Shown piece by piece: positions 17,564-26,811 of a stretch of 64,000 nucleotides of DNA; within the stretch, counting starts at the first letter, position 1, and every line of letters begins with the position of its first letter. The position numbers and the translations under genes were made by a program. The stretch is from Clostridiales bacterium (GTDB taxonomy: Bacteria; Bacillota; Clostridia; Oscillospirales; CAG-272): contig DULN01000010.1 in NCBI GenBank assembly GCA_012840355.1, positions 162,683 through 226,682 of the forward strand. The letters are read 5' to 3'. The notes below the pieces were generated by a model. It saw only the letters and a list, made by a program, of their open reading frames with translations, was not told the DNA's origin and searched no databases.

Positions 17564-17725
17564 TCACCGCGGCTTCTTTAGCAGCTCGCCGAAAACCAAG
17601 CATATAAACGCCACTACCCAGAAGAGTATCCAGAAGAGTATTTTAAGCAAAGATAAAACAACCGCGACCAAAACATTTACGGCGTTTTTCACATGCGGCA
17701 CGGCTTTTTTTATGTATTGCATCAT
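17564..17725 (-). CDS. Small single-pass membrane protein
   Basis: 53 residues, MMQYIKKAVPHVKNAVNVL then a strongly hydrophobic aromatic helix (LLKILFWILFWVVAFICLVF) and a basic tail. Start at 17725 because GGAGGTGGGC lies directly upstream. No family recognised. The short basic N-terminus plus one long helix is common to small regulatory membrane proteins and type I toxins, but nothing here proves that. Confidence 0.5.
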   Translation of the reverse strand: MMQYIKKAVPHVKNAVNVLVAVVLSLLKILFWILFWVVAFICLVFGELLKKPR

Positions 17726-17831
17726 GCCCACCTCCGGACGGCGGATTTTGCGGGGTGGCCCCTCTATGTTAATTATAGCAAAATAAGCAAAAACAAGCAA
17801 GCGTTGGCGGTTGCAAGTGCGATTATCCCTA

Positions 17832-17861
17832 TTGCCAGCGGCGCGAAAAAAGTGTTATAAT
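17832..17861 (+). promoter_or_regulatory. Promoter of sbcDC
   Basis: TTGCCA (17832-17837), 18-base spacer, extended -10 TGTTATAAT ending 17861. Confidence 0.6.
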
Positions 17862-17900
17862 CTGTAAAAAAGCAAAATATAGTCGAAAGGGAAGGGAGCC

Positions 17901-19046
17901 TTGAAGTTTTTCCACCTCTCGGACCTTCATATCGGAAAGCGGCTTTTCGAGTTTTCGCTGCTTGAGGATCAGCGGTATATTTTAGGGCAAATCATAGATT
18001 ACGCACGCCGGGAGCGGCCCGAAGCGGTGATAATCGCCGGCGATGTGTACGACAAATCGGTGCCGTCGGCAGAGGCGGTGCAGGTCTTCGACGATTTCCT
18101 TTATAACCTCACAGAGCTTTGCCCGCACGTCTTCATTATCGCTGGCAACCACGATTCGCCGGAGCGGCTTGCGTTCGCGGCGCGCGCGCTCGACCGAGCG
18201 GGCATTCACATCTCGCCAGTGTGGGACGGCAGCCCGGTCAAGGTTACCCTCGCCGACGGCTGCGGCGAGCTTGACGTCTTTATGCTGCCGTTTATAAAAC
18301 CCGCGCAAGCCGCGCGCTTTTTCCCGGACGCGAAAATAGAAACTTACACCGACGCGGTCGCGGCGGCGGTATCGGCACTTCCGCTTGACCCCGGGCGCCG
18401 GTGTGTGCTTGTGACGCATCAATTTGTAACCGGCGCGGCGCTTTGTGATTCGGAAGAGCTGTCGGTAGGCGGCGCGGACAATGTCGACGCCTCGGTGTTC
18501 GAGCCGTTCGACTACGTCGCGCTCGGGCATATCCACAGCCCGCAGCATATCGGGCGGCCGACGCTGCGCTACTGCGGCACGCCGCTGAAGTATTCGTTTT
18601 CCGAGGCAAAGCAGGAAAAATCGGTCACCGTCGTCGAGATGCGCGAAAAAGGCGACACAGAGATACGCACCTTGCCGCTTGTGCCGCTGCGCGACATGCG
18701 CGAGCTGCGGGGGAGATTTATGGAGCTTATCTCGCGCGAGTCGCGGCCGGCGGCGCCATGCGAGGACTATATACATATAATTTTGACCGACGAGGACGAA
18801 ATCCCCGACGCGATTGGCAGGCTGCGCGAGATATACCCCAATATTATGAGGCTCGACTACGACAACTCGAGGACGCGCGCCGAGGCGAGGCTCGAGGCGC
18901 TGGCGCATGTGGGCGGCAAAACGCCGCTTGAGATGTTCCTTGAGTTTTTCGAGCACCAAAACGGGCGGCCGATGAGCGACGCGCAGCGCGAATATGTTAT
19001 GGCGCTCATCGCAGAGATATGGGAGGGCGAAAATGAGGCCGATTAA
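17901..19046 (+). CDS. sbcD: Exonuclease subunit SbcD (Mre11-like)
   Basis: 381 residues; nuclease subunit of the SbcCD complex that opens hairpins and protein-blocked DNA ends. Metallophosphoesterase motifs in order: DLHIGK, GDVYD, GNHDSPERL, THQF, GHIHSPQ. The start is a TTG (17901) behind GGGAAGGGAG. Its last 14 bases overlap sbcC, giving coupled translation. Length is normal. Confidence 0.95.
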   Translation: MKFFHLSDLHIGKRLFEFSLLEDQRYILGQIIDYARRERPEAVIIAGDVYDKSVPSAEAVQVFDDFLYNLTELCPHVFIIAGNHDSPERLAFAARALDRAGIHISPVWDGSPVKVTLADGCGELDVFMLPFIKPAQAARFFPDAKIETYTDAVAAAVSALPLDPGRRCVLVTHQFVTGAALCDSEELSVGGADNVDASVFEPFDYVALGHIHSPQHIGRPTLRYCGTPLKYSFSEAKQEKSVTVVEMREKGDTEIRTLPLVPLRDMRELRGRFMELISRESRPAAPCEDYIHIILTDEDEIPDAIGRLREIYPNIMRLDYDNSRTRAEARLEALAHVGGKTPLEMFLEFFEHQNGRPMSDAQREYVMALIAEIWEGENEAD

Positions 19047-21768
19047 ACTGACAATCAGCGCGTTCGGGCCGTATGCCGGGCGGGTCGTGCTCGATATGGA
19101 CAAGCTCGGTGCGGTCGGGCTTTACCTTATCGCCGGCGACACGGGCGCGGGCAAGACTACGATTTTCGACGCGATTACGTTTGCACTATACGGCGAGCCT
19201 AGCGGCAACAGCCGCCACCCCAACATGCTGCGCTCGAAATACGCGCAGCCGGGTGTGCCGACCGAAGTCGAGCTAATATTTTCGCATGCGGGCAAAATCT
19301 ACACCGTAAGGCGCAGCCTTGAGTACGAAAAGCCGTCTGCGCGCAAAGACGGCACCGTCACCCGCCCTGCCGAGGCGACATTGGTATTGCCCGGCGAGAA
19401 GTTAATCACAAAGCCCAAGGAAGTGACCGCGGCGATATGCGAGATTCTAGGCGTCAACCGCGAGCAGTTTACGCAGGTGGCGATGATAGCGCAGGGCGAG
19501 TTCATGCGCCTTTTGACCGAGGATACCGCGAGCCGCATCGAGGTTTTCAGGCATATATTTAAGACCGAACGCTACCAAAAGCTTCAGGAACGGCTGCGCG
19601 CGGACGCGAATGAGCTTTTCCGCGAGTGTGATATTTTAAGGAAAAGCGTAAAGCAGCAGCTTGACTCCGCCAAGCTCGAAGGCGGCGCGACGCTTTCGGG
19701 TTTGCCGCAGGATGAAGCGGTGGAGCGGCTTGGGGAAGCCGTCAGGCGCGACCGGGAGTTTATAGGCAGGCTCGACGTTACAATAAACGAGATTGACCGG
19801 ATGCTTGAAGAGGTAAACAGCGACATCGGCAGGGCTGAGGAGATAAAGCGGCTCAATGACGCGCTCGATGGGGCGCGCGCCGAGCTAGCAAAGCAGTTGC
19901 CCCTGCTTTCGCAGCTTGAGGCTGAGCTAAAAGCCGAAGAAGCGAAAACCGGCGAGTATGAGCGGATTGGCGCGCGGGTGGCAGCGATTGCCGCCGAGCT
20001 GCCGAGGTACTCGGAGCTTGATGGTTTGCGCGAGGAAATCAAAAAGCGCCGCGCGGAAATCGAAAAGCTTGGCAAGGATTATGCTGATTGCCTTGCGAGG
20101 TCAAACTCGGCAGATGCCGAGCTTGAACGGTTGAAAAAAGAGTATGCGTCGCTGCAGAACGCCGAAGCACTGCGCGAGGCTGCGGCTGCGGCGCTTGAGT
20201 TGGCGCGCGCGAGGCTTTCGGAGCTTGAGGCGCTGGCGAAAGCTGCGGCAGAGTTTGGCGAGCTGAAACAGCAGCTTGATGACGCTCGCAAAAAATACAT
20301 AAACGCCGCAAAAAAAGCCGAGAGCCTGCGCGCCGATTATATGGAAAAATACAGGCGATTCCTCGACGCGCAAGCCGGCGTGCTCGCCGGGACGCTAAAA
20401 GAAGGCCAGCCATGCCCGGTCTGCGGCTCGACAGCTCATCCAAACCCAGCGAAGCTCGTAGATGGCGCGCCGTCGGAGGCAGAGCTTGAGGAGGCTAAAG
20501 AGGCAGCCGAGCGCGCCGGTGACGAGGAGCAAAAGGCAAGCTCTGCAGCGGCGCAGCTTTCGGGCATGCACGAGGCAAAAAGCGCCGAGCTTACGGCGCT
20601 GTGCGGCAAACTTCTCGGCGGTGTGCCTGAAAACCCGGCAGAAGCGGCAGGCGCGGCGCTTATAGCATGCAAGGAAGAAATAGAGCGGCAGTCCGGGGCG
20701 CTGGAGCAGGCAAAGCAAAAAATCGCGCGCCGCGAGGAGCTTGAAAAACTAATCGTAGACCGCGAGCGCGAGCGGGTAACGCTCGCGACAAAGATAAGCG
20801 AGCTTGAGCGGGCGATAGCGGCGGCAGACGGCGAGCTTGCTGCGGTGAGAAAGTCGGCGGGCGAGCTTGCGGCGAAGCTTGAGTTTAGCAGCCGCGCCGA
20901 CGCCGAAAAGGAAATCGCAAACCTGAGCGAGCAGCGCGCAGCCATGCGCAAGGCGCTTGACGAGGCGCGCAAAAAATACGAGGATTGCAAAGCGAGGATA
21001 GACAGCCTAACCGGCGAGGTGCAAAGCCTCGAGCGCAGGCTAGAGGAGGCGCCGAAACTCGACTACGGCGCGCTGCTTGAAAAGCGCGAGGAGATGCTAA
21101 AAAACAAAGAGGCGGTAAACAAAGCCAAAAACGAAGCGTCGGCAAGGCTTGCGGCAAACACAGCGGTGCTTGAGGGCATAAAAGAGAAGCTTTCAAAGCT
21201 TGCCGAAGCCGAGGAGAAGCTCATTTGGCAAAAAACGCTCGCCGATACCGCCTGCGGCACGCTTTCGGGCAGGGAGAAGATAATGCTCGAAACTTATGTG
21301 CAGGCCGCCTATTTCGAGCGGGTTCTTGCGCGCGCGAATATCCGGCTACTAAAGATGACGCGAGGGCAGTATGAGCTTGCGAGGCAGTCGGCGGCGAGCA
21401 ATTTGCGCAGCCAGTCGGGGCTGGAGCTAGACGTTATCGACCATTACAACGGCACAAGGCGCAGCGTGCGGACGCTTTCGGGTGGAGAGTCGTTCCTCGC
21501 GGCGCTGGCGCTTGCGCTCGGGCTGTCGGACGAGGTGCAGACTGCGGCGGGCGGGATTAAGCTTGACACAATGTTTGTCGACGAAGGTTTCGGCTCGCTA
21601 GACGAGGAAACGCTAAAACTCGCCATCGACACGCTCGGCGGGCTGGCGAGCACCCAGAGGCTCGTCGGCATCATCTCGCATGTCGCCGAGCTAAAAGAGC
21701 GCATAAGCCGGCAAATCGTTGTGAGAAAAATCCAGGGCGCCGGCAGCAGCGCCGAAATTGTGGTATAA
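19033..21768 (+). CDS. sbcC: Exonuclease subunit SbcC (Rad50-like ATPase)
   Basis: 911 residues; SMC-type ATPase partner of SbcD. Walker [10 protein letters not shown] at 35-43, long Ala/Glu/Lys-rich coiled coils on both sides of a zinc hook CPVCGS (C461 and C464), and the C-terminal ATPase half with signature LSGGESF and Walker [20 protein letters not shown] 19033 behind GGGAGGGCG, inside the end of sbcD. The strong base bias of the coiled coil creates long false frames on the other strand. Confidence 0.95.
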   Translation: MRPIKLTISAFGPYAGRVVLDMDKLGAVGLYLIAGDTGAGKTTIFDAITFALYGEPSGNSRHPNMLRSKYAQPGVPTEVELIFSHAGKIYTVRRSLEYEKPSARKDGTVTRPAEATLVLPGEKLITKPKEVTAAICEILGVNREQFTQVAMIAQGEFMRLLTEDTASRIEVFRHIFKTERYQKLQERLRADANELFRECDILRKSVKQQLDSAKLEGGATLSGLPQDEAVERLGEAVRRDREFIGRLDVTINEIDRMLEEVNSDIGRAEEIKRLNDALDGARAELAKQLPLLSQLEAELKAEEAKTGEYERIGARVAAIAAELPRYSELDGLREEIKKRRAEIEKLGKDYADCLARSNSADAELERLKKEYASLQNAEALREAAAAALELARARLSELEALAKAAAEFGELKQQLDDARKKYINAAKKAESLRADYMEKYRRFLDAQAGVLAGTLKEGQPCPVCGSTAHPNPAKLVDGAPSEAELEEAKEAAERAGDEEQKASSAAAQLSGMHEAKSAELTALCGKLLGGVPENPAEAAGAALIACKEEIERQSGALEQAKQKIARREELEKLIVDRERERVTLATKISELERAIAAADGELAAVRKSAGELAAKLEFSSRADAEKEIANLSEQRAAMRKALDEARKKYEDCKARIDSLTGEVQSLERRLEEAPKLDYGALLEKREEMLKNKEAVNKAKNEASARLAANTAVLEGIKEKLSKLAEAEEKLIWQKTLADTACGTLSGREKIMLETYVQAAYFERVLARANIRLLKMTRGQYELARQSAASNLRSQSGLELDVIDHYNGTRRSVRTLSGGESFLAALALALGLSDEVQTAAGGIKLDTMFVDEGFGSLDEETLKLAIDTLGGLASTQRLVGIISHVAELKERISRQIVVRKIQGAGSSAEIVV

Positions 21769-21806
21769 ATAAAGGGGGATACCAAGCGTATCTCCCTTTA
21801 TTTATA
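21766..21806. terminator. Bidirectional terminator between sbcC and lipoprotein 2
   Basis: Fifteen or more pairs, AATAAAGGGGGATAC against GTATCTCCCTTTATT, five-base loop, T/A-rich flanks both sides. Confidence 0.88.
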
Positions 21807-21818
21807 TAGCTTGCGGTT

Positions 21819-23321
21819 TTACTGAGCCGCTGATTGCCTTGTAAGCAGATCGGCGAATTTCTCGATAAGCTCGTCGAGCTTCGTAGCGGCAGCCTTCTCC
21901 CCTTGCGCGTATGCGGAAGCGAAGTCTGTCTTTTTTGCCGTGAGCAAGTCGCAGAAAGTGGCGCCTAGCATGAAGCCGTTGAGTATGTGGTTATACGCGC
22001 AGGCGAACGGCGAGCTAATCGAGTCGTGGATAAGGTCGATCATCTTTGCCGCTGTCGCGTCGCTCGCGTATTTAATCTTCAGCGCGTTCTCGTAATACTC
22101 CGGCAGGAGTATCTCGGCGGTCTTGGCGTTCAGCGCCTCAATGCACGTTGTGACAAAATCAAGATCGGGGGTGGTGTTGGGAATGGCGCCGACCTCGGTC
22201 GTGTCGTGAGTGGCGGTGACATACTCTTTCTGGTCGGTGTCAAGCTTTGGATAGGGGACGTTGCCGATCGGGAAATCGATGTCGCGCATGTTGGCAAGGT
22301 CGCCGAGCCTGTTGTAGCCGACAAACACGGTGTTGCCCGAGCCGAACAGCTTGCGCAAGCCCGCGGAGGACCAGTCGGCGATTGAAGTGGTCACGCCTTC
22401 ATGGTAGAACAGCTCGTTCATTTTTTCAAGTATGCGGGTGCTGCGCTCATTGTTGAAGCTGAAGGAGATCGAGTCGCCGTCGCGTCTGACGAACTCGATG
22501 CCCGTGCCGATTAGGACCGGGACCGCCGAGCCCCAAGTGCCGATGCAGGCGAAGCCGTAAAGGTCGCTCTCGGTCATTTTGGTGTCGCCGTCGAGGTCGC
22601 GGTAGGTGTCTTTAATCGTCTCGATCATCTTGTCAATAGTCCATGTGCCGTCGAAAACGTATTTATAGATTGTGTCGCCGTCGCCGTACGCGTCTTTTAT
22701 TATGTCCTTGTTATAATAAAGCACGTGGCAGCTTGCGAGTATGTCCATGAAGTAGTCGCCCGCGAGTATGTACATGCCGCCGCGTACTATCATGAGGTCT
22801 TCCATGTAATCCTTGTACCAGTAGTTGCGGTCAAGGTCAAACCAGCTTGCATTGTAGATATTGTGGAACAGGCCCTCGGCAGAAAGCTCGGCAAGCGAGC
22901 GCAGGTCGTTTACAATCAGGTCATACGCTTCGTCGCCCGCCATAACGAGCGTGCGGAGCTGGGTAGACGCATCGTTGTAGGTATAATACGACGGTGTAAA
23001 CTCAAGGCTGATGTTGAGCATTTCCTGGACGGTCATGTTGCGCTTGTAGACGGCGTCGTTGACTATTTCGCCGGTCATCTCGCCGGTGCCGGCAATGAGA
23101 AAGTGCGCGTTGGTCGCGTCGTTTGAGTCTTCGGAGCTGAGCACTCGGAACGCCCGCCCGCCGAAATTGATGTTGTCAAATCTTGTGTCTTCGGTTTCGG
23201 CGGGTTCGGTTTCGGCCGCGGTGTCGCCGCTTCCCGAGGTTTCTGTATTGCCGCTGCAGGACGCAAAAAAAACGAGCATAAGGCTTAGCGCAAGTAGCAA
23301 AGACAATAGCCGTTTCATCAT
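21819..23321 (-). CDS. Extracellular solute-binding lipoprotein, orphan 2
   Basis: About 500 residues, paralogue of the proteins at 2.4 and 56.8 kb. Lipobox FFASC (Cys22), Thr/Glu/Asp linker, then conserved NDAVYKRNM, DGTWTIDKM, and an EF-hand-like loop DLDGDTKMTESD (residues 242-253) followed by LYGF. No transporter genes nearby. The initiator may be the first or second of two adjacent ATG codons; GGGGGG is best spaced from the second (23318). The promoter contains a perfect inverted repeat (see 23378-23395), so this copy seems regulated. Confidence 0.87.
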   Translation of the reverse strand: MMKRLLSLLLALSLMLVFFASCSGNTETSGSGDTAAETEPAETEDTRFDNINFGGRAFRVLSSEDSNDATNAHFLIAGTGEMTGEIVNDAVYKRNMTVQEMLNISLEFTPSYYTYNDASTQLRTLVMAGDEAYDLIVNDLRSLAELSAEGLFHNIYNASWFDLDRNYWYKDYMEDLMIVRGGMYILAGDYFMDILASCHVLYYNKDIIKDAYGDGDTIYKYVFDGTWTIDKMIETIKDTYRDLDGDTKMTESDLYGFACIGTWGSAVPVLIGTGIEFVRRDGDSISFSFNNERSTRILEKMNELFYHEGVTTSIADWSSAGLRKLFGSGNTVFVGYNRLGDLANMRDIDFPIGNVPYPKLDTDQKEYVTATHDTTEVGAIPNTTPDLDFVTTCIEALNAKTAEILLPEYYENALKIKYASDATAAKMIDLIHDSISSPFACAYNHILNGFMLGATFCDLLTAKKTDFASAYAQGEKAAATKLDELIEKFADLLTRQSAAQ

Positions 23322-23366
23322 TTTCCCCCCAATATTTCCCCTTTAATATAGCAAGTGGCTATGCTT

Positions 23367-23395
23367 AATATATCATATTGACATAAAAATGTCAA
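23367..23395 (-). promoter_or_regulatory. Promoter with built-in operator for lipoprotein 2
   Basis: Minus strand TTGACA (23390-23395), 17-base spacer, TATATT (23367-23372). The -35 is half of a perfect inverted repeat TTGACAT-AAAA-ATGTCAA at 23378-23395, as expected for a repressor site. Confidence 0.65.
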
Positions 23396-23547
23396 CGTAC
23401 TATAAAAATTTTGTTTACTATAACTGTAGTAATATATAAATCATAGCAACGAAAGGCACGAAAAACACTAAATGGCAAGCTCGTGATGTTACATTATATC
23501 CCTATGTTCGCGCGCGCGTTACTATACGAAAATGCCCGCCCCACGGT

Positions 23548-23588
23548 AAAAAATCCCCCTCGCGGGGAAGGTTATTCCGCGAGGGGGA
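23548..23588 (-). terminator. Terminator of the tautomerase gene
   Basis: Stem of 12 pairs (23554-23565 with 23577-23588, core CCCCCTCGCGG); minus-strand T run at 23548-23553. Confidence 0.85.
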
Positions 23589-23596
23589 GATTTCAG

Positions 23597-23791
23597 CTAG
23601 CTATTTTTTTGCTTTTCGGAAAGCAGCTCGCCGCCGACGGAAACGTTGTCCGCCGAGTTTTCGTGGAATACGACGGTAATCGCTTGTTTCGGGATTCCCG
23701 TTATCCTGTGCAGCTCGTCGGTGAGCGCTTTGGCAATCTCTTTTTTCTTTTCGACGTCTTGGCGCAAAATCTCTATCGTGATTACGGGCAT
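23597..23791 (-). CDS. 4-oxalocrotonate tautomerase family protein (1)
   Basis: 64 residues, the standard size of single-domain 4-OT enzymes. Begins MPVITIEI, so after Met removal Pro1, the catalytic base of the family, is exposed. QAITVVFHENSADNVSVGG matches the C-terminal beta hairpin region. Physiological substrate unknown; stand-alone 4-OT homologues in Bacillota are often unassigned. Alone, with its own terminator. A second family member is at 39.0 kb. Confidence 0.88.
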   Translation of the reverse strand: MPVITIEILRQDVEKKKEIAKALTDELHRITGIPKQAITVVFHENSADNVSVGGELLSEKQKNS

Positions 23792-24018
23792 GGAAACATC
23801 TCCTTTCCGTATTTTTTTGGCATACGCCGGTGTGAGAGTATTTTACAAATATGAGACGGTTTTGTCAACATGGCGGGGCTTTTGCGGGCGAGGAAGCGCT
23901 CGAATTTTTATAAAACTATTGCCAAAAATGTTTTTATTTGCTTTAATATTATTAGCAAAATATAACCGCCGTGACTCGGCGGACGCTTGATTATGGAAAG
24001 GCAGGTAAGAGATAGTCC

Positions 24019-25044
24019 ATGAAACCGCTTGAAGGCTACTTGCACGGCGCAAATCTCGGACACTGGCTGTCGCAGTACGGGCACAGGGGTTCGGAGGAGT
24101 ACTGGAGCACCTACATAACGAAAAAAGACATCGCCCGTATGGCGGAGTGGGGGATAGACCATGTCCGGCTGCCGGTAGACTACATGTTTTTTGAGACGGA
24201 CGATGAAAAGCCGATGGTCTACGACGAATCCCGCCTTGCGTATATCGACAATACCATAGAATGGTGCGGCGAGTATGGGATTAACCTCATTTTGGACCTG
24301 CACCATGCGCCGGGGTTTGTCTTTTTGGGAGGCGAAAAGAACGACCTTTTCACAAACGAGAAAAACCGCGCGCGGTTCCTCGCGATTTGGCGCATGTTCG
24401 CCAAGCGTTACAGCGGCATAGGCGACAGGCTTATTTTCGAACTTTTAAATGAGCTTGTCTGGGAAAACAGCGACCCGTGGAACGAGCTGTGGCCGGAGGC
24501 TTGCGAGGTAATATGGAAGGAGAGCCCGCACAGGAGGATAATAGTCGGCGGCAACCACTTCAACAGCGCAAGCGAGCTGAAAAACCTTAAGGTCACGCCG
24601 GACGAGCGCATAATCTATAACTTCCACTTCTATGAGCCGATTTGGTTTACGCATCAGAGCGCGCCGTGGGTTGATTTCTTGCGCGACTACAAGCGCCAGA
24701 TAGAGTACCCGTTCCGCCCCGCGGATCACGCCGAGTTCCGCGACGGCGCAATTGTCCGCGCGTACAGCGGGTACGAGGTAGTTGACAAAAAGTATCTCGA
24801 GGACAGGCTTAAACCGGTGGATAAATTCATAGAGGAAACCGGCAAGACCGTCTACTGCGGCGAGTACGGCGTGTTTTTCGTTGCCCCGCGCGAAAGCGCA
24901 ATCCGTTGGCTTAACGATGTCAGCACACTCCTAAAGGAGCGCGGCATCGGACGGGCCGTTTGGAGCTACCGCGGGTTTGCCACTATCACGTCGCCGGATA
25001 ACAAGACGTGGGACGAAGAGATGGTAAAGGCAATCGTGATGTAA
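24019..25044 (+). CDS. Glycoside hydrolase family 5-like enzyme, cytoplasmic
   Basis: 341 residues, one (beta/alpha)8 catalytic domain filling the chain. HGANLGHWL at the N-terminus, DLHHAPG, the acid/base pair N144-E145 in FELLNELVW, HFYEP, and the nucleophile E282 in CGEYGVF. There is no signal peptide, so it should act on imported oligosaccharides such as beta-glucans or mannans. A weak purine-rich site (AGGTAAGAGATAG) precedes ATG 24019. Single-gene unit with terminator. Confidence 0.85.
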   Translation: MKPLEGYLHGANLGHWLSQYGHRGSEEYWSTYITKKDIARMAEWGIDHVRLPVDYMFFETDDEKPMVYDESRLAYIDNTIEWCGEYGINLILDLHHAPGFVFLGGEKNDLFTNEKNRARFLAIWRMFAKRYSGIGDRLIFELLNELVWENSDPWNELWPEACEVIWKESPHRRIIVGGNHFNSASELKNLKVTPDERIIYNFHFYEPIWFTHQSAPWVDFLRDYKRQIEYPFRPADHAEFRDGAIVRAYSGYEVVDKKYLEDRLKPVDKFIEETGKTVYCGEYGVFFVAPRESAIRWLNDVSTLLKERGIGRAVWSYRGFATITSPDNKTWDEEMVKAIVM

Positions 25045-25054
25045 AATTTTAAAG

Positions 25055-25098
25055 GCTGCCGAATATGCGGCAAAAAGCGCGCAGTTCGGCAGCTTTTT
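25055..25098 (+). terminator. Terminator after the GH5 gene
   Basis: GCTGCCGAA / TTCGGCAGC with a 21-base loop and five T. Confidence 0.75.
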
Positions 25099-25131
25099 AT
25101 ATTGCCGATGTTCCGCCCCAAATTTTACCAT

Positions 25132-25162
25132 GCATAAATAAAACCCACCTCAGGCAATACTC
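25132..25162 (+). promoter_or_regulatory. Candidate forespore (sigma-F/G type) promoter of sigG
   Basis: -35 GCATA (25132-25136), 16-base spacer, -10 GGCAATACTC (25153-25162), fitting the Bacillus sigma-F pattern GYATA / GGNNANAHT at nine of ten positions in the -10. No TTGACA/TATAAT pair is seen here. Confidence 0.5.
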
Positions 25163-25198
25163 ATAGCACGATGACTTATTGTGCAGGAGTGTTGCCTG
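25151..25198 (+). promoter_or_regulatory. Long inverted repeat over sigG -10 region and ribosome-binding site
   Basis: CAGGCAATACTC (25151-25162) pairs over 12 bases, one G-U, with GAGTGTTGCCTG (25187-25198); an inner GCAC/GTGC stem (25166-25169 with 25181-25184) extends it. The right arm includes most of the GCAGGAG ribosome-binding site. Long transcripts would hide that site. Short ones starting from the promoter above would lack the left arm. Confidence 0.6.
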
Positions 25199-25202
25199 AT
25201 AA

Positions 25203-25997
25203 ATGTTTTACGGCAAAGTCGAAATTTGCGGGGTTGACACCTCGAAGCTCAAGACTTTGACCGAGGAGGAGAAACGCGAGCTACTTATAGCTGCGGCTCA
25301 AGGCGACAAAGAAGCACGGCAAAAGCTAATCGCCGGGAACCTCAGGCTGGTCTTGAGCATCATACAGCGCTTCACAGGCCGCGGCGAGAACCTCGACGAC
25401 CTCTTCCAGGTTGGCTGCATAGGTCTCATCAAAGCCGTGGACAACTTCAGGCTCGATATGGACGTCAAGTTCTCCACTTATGCTGTGCCGATGATCGTCG
25501 GGGAGCTTAAACGTTACCTTCGCGACAACAACAGCATAAGGGTGAGCCGCTCAACGCGAGATCTCGCGTATCGGGCGTTGTCCATACGGGAGCGCCTATC
25601 CAAATCGATGGCGCGCGAACCAACAGTAGACGATATTTACGCAGAACTGCAGAAAGAAGGCGACACACACCAGCGCGAGGAGATCATCGATGCGCTTGAA
25701 GCGATAGTCGACCCTGTTTCGCTTTACGACCCCGTCTACGGCTCCGACAGCGGAAGCGATTCCGTCTGCGTGATGGATACCGTAAGCGACAACGGCGGCT
25801 CGGAAGAAACTTGGCTCGACGACATCGCTCTGCGCGAGGCTATGCGCTCGCTTTCCGACCGTGAGAAGACTATCTTGGGGATGCGCTTTTTCGGCGGCAA
25901 AACCCAAATGGAGATTGCCAGCGAAATAGGCATCTCGCAAGCCCAGGTCTCACGGCTCGAGAAAGGCGCACTTGAGCGGATGCGAAAGTGCTTGTGA
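25203..25997 (+). CDS. sigG: RNA polymerase sporulation sigma factor SigG
   Basis: 264 residues. Drives late forespore gene expression. The opening KVEICGVDTSKL is the SigG signature. Region 2 (NLRLVLSIIQRF-GRGENLDDLFQVGCIGLIKAVDNF, KFSTYAVPMIVGE), region 3 (YLRDNNSIRVSRS) and region 4 (GKTQMEIASEIGISQAQVSRLEKGAL) are complete. In many endospore formers it follows spoIIGA-sigE; here it stands alone. Likely targets in this window are the spoVA genes at 60.6-62.5 kb. ATG 25203; ribosome-binding site GCAGGAG (25183-25189) is rather distant and lies in an inverted repeat. Confidence 0.95.
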   Translation: MFYGKVEICGVDTSKLKTLTEEEKRELLIAAAQGDKEARQKLIAGNLRLVLSIIQRFTGRGENLDDLFQVGCIGLIKAVDNFRLDMDVKFSTYAVPMIVGELKRYLRDNNSIRVSRSTRDLAYRALSIRERLSKSMAREPTVDDIYAELQKEGDTHQREEIIDALEAIVDPVSLYDPVYGSDSGSDSVCVMDTVSDNGGSEETWLDDIALREAMRSLSDREKTILGMRFFGGKTQMEIASEIGISQAQVSRLEKGALERMRKCL

Positions 25998-26056
25998 GCG
26001 TATGAGTGCGGCTGCCGGGACTTGCCCGATCGGGCTCCGGCACCCTACATAACCGC

Positions 26057-26085
26057 TTGACATTCGGACGCCCATATGGTATAAT
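26057..26085 (+). promoter_or_regulatory. Consensus promoter of the ECF S/kinase operon
   Basis: TTGACA (26057-26062), 17-base spacer, TATAAT (26080-26085): a perfect consensus, typical of genes controlled after initiation. Confidence 0.88.
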
Positions 26086-26090
26086 CTGCA

Positions 26091-26236
26091 GGAAGGCTCC
26101 GAACGGATCGGTGCAGAACCGCAGAAGCGGCATGATAATAGCAAAGAGAAAAACCACATAATGCTCGCGGAAGCGTGCGGACGATACCATGAAGGCGTCG
26201 GCAAAAACCGGCGCGTTTTTTATTTTATCGTTTTTT
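26091..26236 (+). promoter_or_regulatory. Structured 5' leader with attenuator, possible unassigned riboswitch
   Basis: About 145 transcribed bases ending in an intrinsic terminator (26195-26221: GCGTCGG / CCGGCGC, then T runs) 16 bases before the AAGGAG of the ECF gene. Upstream hairpins: CCGC-AGAA-GCGG (26119-26130), CGC-GGAA-GCG (about 26166-26175), and GACG (26180-26183), which can pair with CGTC (26196-26199) inside the terminator arm, an antiterminator option. I find no TPP, FMN, THF, preQ1, cobalamin or T-box signature. Ligand unknown. Confidence 0.5.
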
Positions 26237-26250
26237 AAGGAGTGACAACG

Positions 26251-26811
26251 ATGAACCAGAAACAAAGCATCCTTAAGCCGATTTATGCCGCGATTTGCCT
26301 TGCGCTCGCTTTTGTGCTGCCGTTTTTGACAGGGCAGATCCCGCAGATTGGGCAGGCGCTCTCGCCTATGCATATCCCCGCGCTGCTCTGCGGCTTTTTG
26401 TGCGGCCCGGTTTGGGGCGCAATAGTAGGCGCCGTCGCACCGGTGCTGCGTTCCGCGATATTCGGCATGCCGCCGATGTTCCCGGTCGCCGTAGCGATGG
26501 CATTCGAGCTTGCAGCATACGGCGCCGCGGCGGGGATACTCTACAAGCTTTTGCCTAGGAAATACCACTACATATACGTGTCGCTAATAGCGGCAATGCT
26601 GATTGGTCGGGTAGTCGGTGGCATCGCCAAGTTCGCAATACTTGGCTTTGACACACAAAAGATGACGCTCGCTATATTCTTTGCCGACTACTTCGCCGGC
26701 ACGCTGCCCGGCATAATAGTCCACATTATAATTATCCCGCCGATTGTCTGGGCGCTGCGCCGTGCAAGACTCCTTGAAGCCGAAAGCGAGCCTACCTCCA
26801 ATGCGGCATGA
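26251..26811 (+). CDS. ECF transporter substrate-binding (S) component
   Basis: 186 residues, about six membrane helices, matching energy-coupling-factor S components that capture vitamins and related micronutrients for a shared EcfA-EcfA'-EcfT module. Seen: LKPIYAAICLALAFVLPF, a PMHIPALLCGFLCGP loop and LRSAIFGMPPMFPVAVAMAFE. Substrate not known; the overlapping P-loop kinase gene suggests the ligand is phosphorylated on entry. ATG 26251 with AAGGAG ten bases upstream. It has no ATPases of its own here and could use the EcfT/EcfA set at 35.8-38.3 kb. Confidence 0.82.
   Translation: MNQKQSILKPIYAAICLALAFVLPFLTGQIPQIGQALSPMHIPALLCGFLCGPVWGAIVGAVAPVLRSAIFGMPPMFPVAVAMAFELAAYGAAAGILYKLLPRKYHYIYVSLIAAMLIGRVVGGIAKFAILGFDTQKMTLAIFFADYFAGTLPGIIVHIIIIPPIVWALRRARLLEAESEPTSNAA

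Noticed and set aside
17982..19103. A 373-codon open frame antisense to sbcD
   Set aside because: Arg/His-rich composition, no recognisable motif, and a perfect SbcD with all metallophosphoesterase motifs on the other strand; it is a by-product of codon bias.
19584..20075. Serine-rich minus-strand frames across sbcC
   Set aside because: They mirror the Glu/Ala/Lys-rich coiled coil of SbcC and carry no independent evidence.
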